DNA of 64,000 bases from JASHPR01 sp963833885. Lineage in GTDB: Bacteria; Actinomycetota; Actinomycetes; Streptosporangiales; Streptosporangiaceae. The stretch spans positions 62,001 to 126,000 of the forward strand of contig CAWHZU010000010.1 in NCBI GenBank assembly GCA_963833885.1, read 5' to 3'. This document shows, piece by piece, positions 59,003 through 64,000 of the stretch. Each line of letters begins with the position of its first letter. Within the stretch, counting starts at the first letter, position 1. The notes under the pieces were generated by a model that did no database searches, had not been told where the DNA came from, and was given only the letters and a program-made list of their open reading frames with translations. Both the position numbers and the translations under genes were made by a program.

Positions 59003-61414
59003 ATGACGGTCACCGAGGTCAAGCCGGACAGGACGGACCGGCCTGCGCAGGTGGGCATGCAGGTTCGCAAGCGGAACGGGGACTGCGAGCCGGTCGACGT
59101 GAACAAGATTGTCCGCGCGGTGCAGCGGTGCGCGGACGGCCTGGACGAGGTCGACCCGCTGCGGGTGGCGACGAAGACGATCAGCGGCCTGTACGACGGG
59201 GCGACCACCGCCGAGCTGGACCGGCTGTCGATCCAGACGGCCGCGGAGATGACCGGCGAAGAGCCGCAGTACTCGCGGCTGGCGGGCAGGCTGCTGGCCG
59301 GCTACATCGGCAAGGAGGTGCGCGGGCATCCCGTCGCCTCGTTCAGCCAGTCGGTCGCGCTGGGCCAGGCCGAAGGGCTGATCAACGACACCACGGCCCG
59401 GTTCGTCAAGGACAACGCGCGCAAGCTGGACGACGCCGTCAACCCCGGCGCCGACCTGGACTTCGAGTACTTCGGCATCAAGACGGTCTACGACCGGTAC
59501 TTGCTGCGGCACCCCTCCACCCGGCTGGTGATCGAGACCCCGCAGTACTTCCTGCTGCGGGTGGCGTGCGGCTTGTCGCAGACCCCGGCCGAGGCGGTCG
59601 GGTTCTACCGGCTGATGTCCTCGCTGGCCTACCTGCCCAGCTCGCCGACGCTGTTCAACTCCGGCACCAGTCACCCGCAGATGTCCTCCTGTTTCCTCGT
59701 CGACTCCCCTCGCGACGACCTGGAGTCGATCTACGCCCGATACGGGCAGGTCGCGCAGCTGAGCAAGTTCTCCGGCGGGATCGGGATCTCGTGGTCGCGG
59801 GTGCGGTCCCGCGGCGCGCTGATCCGCGGCACGAACGGCAAGTCCAACGGCATCGTCCCGTTCCTGCGCACGCTGGACGCGTCGGTCGCGGCGGTGAACC
59901 AGGGCGGCCGGCGCAAGGGCGCCGCCTGTGCCTACCTGGAGCCGTGGCACCCGGACATCGAGGAGTTCCTCGAACTGCGCGACAACACCGGCGAGGACGC
60001 CCGGCGCACGCACAACCTCAACCTCGCCAACTGGCTCCCGGACGAGTTCATGCGCCGGGTCGAGGCCGGCGAGACGTGGTCCCTGATCGACCCGGACCAG
60101 GTGCCCGAGCTGCCCGACCTGTGGGGCGAGGAGTTCGACGCCGCCTACCGGGCCGCCGAGGCCGACGGCCGCTACGTCCGCCAGGTGCAGGCGCGCGATC
60201 TGTACGCCAAGATGATGCGCACCCTGGCGCAGACCGGCAACGGCTGGATGACGTTCAAGGACGCCTGCAACGCCAAGTGCAACCAGGCAGGCCAGCCGGG
60301 CAGCGTGGTGCACCTGTCGAACCTGTGCACCGAGATCACCGAGGTGACCACGGACGCCGAGACCGCCGTGTGCAACCTCGGCTCGATCAATCTGGCCCGC
60401 CACCTGACCGCCGGGCGCGGCGGTACGCCGCGGGTCGACTGGGACAAGCTGCGCGGCACCGTCCGCACCGCGGTCCCGTTCCTGGACCGGGTCATCGACC
60501 TGACCTTCTATCCGAGCGAGCAGGCCGCCGCGTCCAACCCCCGGTGGCGGCCGGTCGGCCTGGGCGTAATGGGCCTGCAGGACGTGTTCTTCGCGCTCCG
60601 GCTGCCGTTCGACTCGCCCGAGGCGCGCGAGCTGTCCTCGCGGATCGCCGAGGAGATCTACCTGACCGCGCTGGAGTCCTCGGCCGACCTTGCCCGGCAG
60701 CACGGCGCGCACCCGGCGTTCGGCCAGACGCGGGCCGCAGCGGGCCTGCTGCAGCCGGACCTCTGGGACGTGACCGGAACGCAGGCGGCCCGGTGGAAGG
60801 CGCTCCGCAAGCGGATGAAGCAAACCGGGCTGCGCAACTCGCTGCTGATCGCCATCGCGCCCACCGCGACCATCGCGTCGATCGCCGGATGCTATGAGTG
60901 CATCGAGCCCCAGGTGTCGAACCTGTTCAAGCGCGAGACCATGTCTGGGGAATTCCTCCAGGTAAACAACGCCCTGGTGACCGAGCTCAAGGCACACGGG
61001 CTGTGGACGCCCGCGGTGCGCGACCAGATCAAGCAAGCCGACGGCTCGGTGCAGCACGTCGCCGCGCTGCCGGAAGAGACCAGGCAGTTGTTCCGCACCG
61101 CCTGGGAGCTGCCGCAGCGGGCCTTGATCGACCTGGCGGCAGCCAGAGGGCCGTACATCGACCAGAGCCAGTCGCTCAACCTGTTCCTGGCCGCCCCCAC
61201 GATCGGCAAGCTGTCGTCGATGTACCTGTACGCCTGGAAAGCGGGCCTGAAGACCACGTACTACCTGCGGTCCCGCCCGGCGACCCGGATTCAGCAGGCC
61301 ACCGTCGGGGTGCCGGCGGCGCAGGCCATGGTCGGGGCGCCCGCCGCGCAGGCCGCCGCCGACGCCGTCGCCTGCTCCCTGGAGAACCCCGAGACCTGCG
61401 AGGCCTGCCAGTGA
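59003..61414 (+). CDS. nrdA: Class Ia ribonucleoside-diphosphate reductase, alpha subunit
   Basis: 803 residues. The N-terminal ATP-cone (VRKRNGDCEPVDVNKIVRAV) indicates allosteric activity control. Catalytic features: Cys in SSCFLVDSP, the NLCTE motif with the thiyl-radical Cys, AVCNLGSINLARH, APTATIASIAGCYE, and the C-terminal redox pair CEAC at the last residues. An Ala-rich 27-nt duplication lengthens the flexible tail before it. ATG 59003 has GAGGAGAG upstream; the 15-codon in-frame extension is rejected. Expression should be doubly controlled by NrdR and the B12 riboswitch. The stop overlaps nrdB. Confidence 0.96.
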   Translation: MTVTEVKPDRTDRPAQVGMQVRKRNGDCEPVDVNKIVRAVQRCADGLDEVDPLRVATKTISGLYDGATTAELDRLSIQTAAEMTGEEPQYSRLAGRLLAGYIGKEVRGHPVASFSQSVALGQAEGLINDTTARFVKDNARKLDDAVNPGADLDFEYFGIKTVYDRYLLRHPSTRLVIETPQYFLLRVACGLSQTPAEAVGFYRLMSSLAYLPSSPTLFNSGTSHPQMSSCFLVDSPRDDLESIYARYGQVAQLSKFSGGIGISWSRVRSRGALIRGTNGKSNGIVPFLRTLDASVAAVNQGGRRKGAACAYLEPWHPDIEEFLELRDNTGEDARRTHNLNLANWLPDEFMRRVEAGETWSLIDPDQVPELPDLWGEEFDAAYRAAEADGRYVRQVQARDLYAKMMRTLAQTGNGWMTFKDACNAKCNQAGQPGSVVHLSNLCTEITEVTTDAETAVCNLGSINLARHLTAGRGGTPRVDWDKLRGTVRTAVPFLDRVIDLTFYPSEQAAASNPRWRPVGLGVMGLQDVFFALRLPFDSPEARELSSRIAEEIYLTALESSADLARQHGAHPAFGQTRAAAGLLQPDLWDVTGTQAARWKALRKRMKQTGLRNSLLIAIAPTATIASIAGCYECIEPQVSNLFKRETMSGEFLQVNNALVTELKAHGLWTPAVRDQIKQADGSVQHVAALPEETRQLFRTAWELPQRALIDLAAARGPYIDQSQSLNLFLAAPTIGKLSSMYLYAWKAGLKTTYYLRSRPATRIQQATVGVPAAQAMVGAPAAQAAADAVACSLENPETCEACQ
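61304..61354 (+). repeat. 27-nt direct duplication in the nrdA C-terminal tail
   Basis: Copies start at 61304 and 61331 and encode VGVPAAQAM and VGAPAAQAA. This lengthens the swinging arm that carries the terminal CEAC cysteines. Confidence 0.85.
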
Positions 61415-62463
61415 CCACGACCAGCACCACACCCGCGGCCGCCCCCGTCGCAGCCGGGCGAGAGCAGATGCTGCTCGACCCGGGCATGGACCTGACCCTG
61501 CGGCCGATGCGCTACCCGCAGTTCTACGACAGGTTCCGCGACGCCATCAAGAACACCTGGACGGTCGAGGAAGTCGACCTGCACTCCGACTTGGCCGACC
61601 TCGGCAAGCTGTCACCGGCCGAGCGGCACCTGGTCTCCCGCCTGGTCGCGTTCTTCGCCACCGGCGACACGATCGTCGCGAACAACCTCGTGCTCAACCT
61701 GTACCAGCACGTCAACTCGCCGGAGGGGCGGCTGTACTTGTCCCGGCAGCTGTTCGAGGAAGCCGTGCACGTGCAGTTCTACCTCACCCTGCTGGACACC
61801 TACGTGCCCGACGAGACGGAGCGGGCACAGGCGTTCGCGGCGGTGGACAACATCCCCTCGATCGCGCGCAAGGCCCGGTTCTGCTTCCGGTGGATCGACT
61901 CGGTCTACGAGCTGCGGGAGCTTCGTACCGCGGCTGACCGGCGATCGTTCCTGCTCAACCTGATCTGCTTCGCGGCCTGCATAGAGGGGCTGTTCTTCTA
62001 CGGCGCGTTCGCGTACGTCTACTTCCTGCGCTCCCGCGGGCTGCTCAACGGCCTGGCCTCGGGCACCAACTGGGTGTTCCGCGACGAGTCCATGCACATG
62101 GCGTTCGCGTTCGACGTCGTCGACACCGTCCGCCGCCAGGAGCCAGAGCTGTTCGACGAGCAGCTGACCGCACAGGTCCGCGAGATGCTGGCCGAGGCCG
62201 TGGAATGCGAGGTCCAGTTCGCCGGGGACCTCCTCGGCCAGGGCGTCGCCGGGCTGTCCCTGGCCGACATGCGCGGCTACCTGCAGCACGTCGCCGACCG
62301 GCGGCTCGCCCAGCTCGGTATCGAGCCGCTGTACGGCTCCGCGAACCCGCTGGCCTTCATGGACCTGCAGGACGTCCAGGAACTGTCCAACTTCTTCGAA
62401 CGCCGCGTCTCCGCCTACCAGGTCGGCGTTACCGGTGAGGTCTCCTTCGACGACGACTTCTGA
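61411..62463 (+). CDS. nrdB: Class Ia ribonucleoside-diphosphate reductase, beta subunit
   Basis: 350 residues of the ferritin-like radical subunit. Metal ligands and radical Tyr are all seen: FATGDTIVANNL (Asp), FEEAVHVQFY (Glu-x-x-His with radical Tyr four residues on), CIEGLFFYGA (Glu), RDESMHMAFAF (Glu and His). The C-terminal GEVSFDDDF fits the peptide that docks on NrdA. The GTG start overlaps the nrdA stop (GTGA). The short Thr/Ala N-terminus (TTTSTTPAAAPVAAG) is variable. In Streptomyces a regulator gene nrdS follows; here a 200-bp gap and an ArsR gene follow instead. Confidence 0.96.
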   Translation: MTTTSTTPAAAPVAAGREQMLLDPGMDLTLRPMRYPQFYDRFRDAIKNTWTVEEVDLHSDLADLGKLSPAERHLVSRLVAFFATGDTIVANNLVLNLYQHVNSPEGRLYLSRQLFEEAVHVQFYLTLLDTYVPDETERAQAFAAVDNIPSIARKARFCFRWIDSVYELRELRTAADRRSFLLNLICFAACIEGLFFYGAFAYVYFLRSRGLLNGLASGTNWVFRDESMHMAFAFDVVDTVRRQEPELFDEQLTAQVREMLAEAVECEVQFAGDLLGQGVAGLSLADMRGYLQHVADRRLAQLGIEPLYGSANPLAFMDLQDVQELSNFFERRVSAYQVGVTGEVSFDDDF

Positions 62464-62652
62464 GCGCCGGTATCCGCGCATCAGGATCGCCATCCACGCC
62501 TACATTTCACGCGCCCCAGTCACCGCGCAACCCATTTTGACCCGGTTTGTACTTACCGAAAACGTGAAAAGAAAGATGACCATGGTCGTCCCGGGCGGCG
62601 GACGCGGCGGCCCGCGCTCGGTCCCGGGACACTCAGGCTCCGGGAAGCCTGG

Positions 62653-62658
62653 CATACT
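62653..62658 (+). promoter_or_regulatory. -10 hexamer of the arsR-family gene (leaderless)
   Basis: CATACT, GCGCAC, then GTG 62665. The 189 bp between nrdB and this point show no gene; TTGACC at 62537-62542 is isolated. Confidence 0.4.
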
Positions 62659-62664
62659 GCGCAC

Positions 62665-63009
62665 GTGCATCTCTTGCCGGCAGACCGGTCCGACCATCGG
62701 GTGATCGATGGCGAGCGCGTCTGCCAGGCGATCGAAGCCCTGGATGATCGCGAGACGATCCAGGCGCGCGCCCGGCGGTTCGCGGTGCTCGGCGATCCCA
62801 CCCGGCTGATGATCTTGACGTGCATCAAGGCCGCCGAGCCGATCAGCGTCTCCGACCTCGCCGCAGCCACCGGCCTGAACGACACGACCGTCTCGCAGAC
62901 GCTGCGCTACCTGCGCGCCAGCGAGATCGTCGCCACCGAGCGCGACGGGCGGGTCATCCGCTACCGGCTCGCCAGTGACGCCGTCACGGCCCTGCTCGCC
63001 TGCCCGTAG
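62665..63009 (+). CDS. ArsR family transcriptional regulator
   Basis: 114 residues with a winged helix: RRFAVLGDPTRLMILTCIKA, VSDLAAATGLNDTTVSQTLR, YLRASEIVATERDGRVIRYR. The N-terminus (HLLPADRSDHRVIDGERVCQ) has His and Cys residues that could form a metal site, though the classical helix-3 CVCD is absent (LAAATG). Effector unknown; nickel/cobalt sensors of this family exist and cobalt relates to B12, but that link to nrdAB is speculative. The GTG start has CATACT exactly 6 nt upstream. Confidence 0.88.
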   Translation: MHLLPADRSDHRVIDGERVCQAIEALDDRETIQARARRFAVLGDPTRLMILTCIKAAEPISVSDLAAATGLNDTTVSQTLRYLRASEIVATERDGRVIRYRLASDAVTALLACP

Positions 63010-63058
63010 CAGTCGGCTCGTCTGGCACTGATTTCGTCTACGGGGCGTCGGCTCTCGG

Positions 63059-63751
63059 CTACGGGGCGGCGGACGCCCCGGTCATGCTCGCCAGCTGGTC
63101 GGCCAGTACGGACCCGATGTGCTCGCGCATCAGGGCTTCGGCGCCGGCGCCGTCCTGCTGTGCGATCGCCTCGTAGATGGTCTGGTGCTCGGCCACCGAC
63201 TTGGCCAGCCGGCCCGGAATCCCCGTGGTCAGGCGGCCAATGCGCTGTACGTGGCCACGAATGTTGCCGACCATTTCGTCGATGCGGCTGTTTCGCGACT
63301 GGGCGTAGAGGGCCAGGTCGAACTGCTGGATCAGCCCGGCCAGCTCCTCCTGTTTGCCCGGGACCGCCTCGCCGCCAGACAGGCATGCCGCGCTGGCCCG
63401 GACGATCTGCGCCAGCTCGGCCAGCGCGTCCCCGCCGATGTGCAGCGCGGCCTGCCGGGCGCACGCCCCTTCGAGCAGCTCGCGCAGCTCGTAGATTTCG
63501 CGCAGGTCGGTCTCGCTGTAGCCGGTCACGACCGCGCTCCGGTACGGGGGGATGTCGACGAAGCCGTCCTTCTGCAGGCGGACGAGCGCGTCCCGCAGCG
63601 GCGTCTTGCTCACGCCGAAGCGGGCGACCAGCTCGACCTCACGCAGCACCGCGCCGGCAGGCAGGGCGCCGCTGATGATGTCGTCCCGCAGCTGCAGGTA
63701 AACGGCGTCCTTGAGCTGCCGGTGCAGTCCGTGGTCCAGCCCCTGCGTCAT
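63059..63751 (-). CDS. GntR family regulator with FCD domain (second)
   Basis: About 230 residues. Winged helix LKDAVYLQLRDDIISGALPA, ELVARFGVSKTPLRDALVRL; FCD domain with IYELRELLEGACARQAALHI, QQFDLALYAQS and SVAEHQTIYEAIAQQD carrying the acidic/His effector residues. The start is ATG 63751 or the adjacent GTG 63754. It follows the amidase gene by 6 bp on the same strand, so it probably regulates that amidase operon. Confidence 0.88.
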   Translation of the reverse strand: MTQGLDHGLHRQLKDAVYLQLRDDIISGALPAGAVLREVELVARFGVSKTPLRDALVRLQKDGFVDIPPYRSAVVTGYSETDLREIYELRELLEGACARQAALHIGGDALAELAQIVRASAACLSGGEAVPGKQEELAGLIQQFDLALYAQSRNSRIDEMVGNIRGHVQRIGRLTTGIPGRLAKSVAEHQTIYEAIAQQDGAGAEALMREHIGSVLADQLASMTGASAAP

Positions 63752-63757
63752 CACGTC

Positions 63758-64000
63758 TCAGCCCCCGGCGCCCGCTGCCCGGTGGCGACGCCAGGGCGCG
63801 ACCCGGTCCTGGCCGAGTGGACCCAGCGCTCGCTCGCACGACTCGGCGAAGTCGAGGACCCGCCCGTCGTGTGCCCACGGGCCGACGATCTGCAGGCCGA
63901 CCGGCAGCTCACCGGGTGCCAGGCCGCAGGGGATCGAGATGGCGGGCTGGCCAGTGATGTTGAAGGGATAGGTGTAAGGAGTCCACGTGACCCAGGGCAG
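63758..64000 (-). CDS. Amidase signature family protein (C-terminal part; rest beyond window)
   Basis: The 80 residues visible match the amidase-signature C-terminus: TYPFNITGQPAISIPCGL, ELPVGLQIVGPWAHDGRVLD, FAESCERALGPLG. The Ser-Ser-Lys catalytic core lies off the right edge. It hydrolyses an amide to acid and ammonia; the substrate is unknown. The short Gly-rich tail ends in TGA 6 bp before the GntR start. Confidence 0.88.
   Translation of the reverse strand: MPWVTWTPYTYPFNITGQPAISIPCGLAPGELPVGLQIVGPWAHDGRVLDFAESCERALGPLGQDRVAPWRRHRAAGAGG

Noticed and set aside
58334..61432. 1032-residue minus-strand ORF opposite nrdA
   Set aside because: Antisense to a clear nrdA and riboswitch. High-GC DNA gives long open frames on the opposite strand.
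62464..62664. Short ORFs between nrdB and the ArsR gene (nrdS counterpart)
   Set aside because: No AraC-type or other recognisable protein is encoded; the reading frames are low quality.

Overview
The window comes from a high-GC soil-type actinobacterium. Codon third positions are almost all G or C, GTG starts and 4-bp start/stop overlaps are common, and several products belong to actinobacterial families: F420-type LLM and PPOX enzymes, a DUF5709 protein, a UBP-type zinc-finger protein, two MocR regulators, and class Ia nrdAB behind a B12 riboswitch. The genus cannot be fixed from sequence alone. No tRNA, rRNA, CRISPR array, prophage or insertion sequence was seen. At least thirteen genes have a -10-like hexamer about 6 nt before the start codon, which points to widespread leaderless transcription. 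Layout: 1-3654 is a dTDP-L-rhamnose set (rmlA partial, rmlB, rmlD, and convergent rmlC). 3855-6770 holds a small membrane protein, a TetR regulator and an AtuA-family protein. 6790-10348 is a three-gene signalling operon: a response regulator fused to a thioredoxin-reductase-like flavoprotein lacking the redox CxxC, a soluble histidine kinase with a cyclic-nucleotide-binding-type domain, and a UBP-type zinc finger. 10402-20173 carries a frameshifted MFS transporter and an LLM oxidoreductase, followed by a catabolic set (FAD monooxygenase, F420/PPOX enzyme, acyl-CoA dehydrogenase, TPP enzyme, GntR regulator, class III CoA-transferase, GNAT). 20262-24602 has mostly uncharacterised actinobacterial proteins. 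24634-33912 looks like an inducible catabolic island: LLM flavoenzyme and GntR/FCD regulator diverge from a FAH-family hydrolase, amidohydrolase, RidA, alpha/beta hydrolase, FAD monooxygenase (frameshifted), NCS1 permease and a MetE-like protein. Its division of labour resembles the Rut pyrimidine pathway. 33947-45785 mixes an RNA methyltransferase, a stand-alone LigD-type phosphoesterase, a tetratricopeptide-like protein, MarR, an O-methyltransferase, a possible self-regulating ribbon-helix-helix protein, a YfhO-type membrane protein, GlgX, a metallo-beta-lactamase-fold protein and a transketolase. 45886-53431 is PLP-centred: pdxS, GNAT, two MocR regulators, and an aminotransferase-RidA-PhzF operon divergent from the second MocR. 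53448-58304 has an unknown protein, an AAA ATPase, a GNAT, a 5'-truncated kinase remnant and an aldehyde dehydrogenase. 58305-64000 has nrdAB, preceded by a pair of NrdR-box-like sites 31 bp apart and a cobalamin riboswitch, then an ArsR regulator, a GntR/FCD regulator and the 3' end of an amidase. Three genes show apparent single-base frame shifts in GC-rich runs. These may be assembly errors or real decay.
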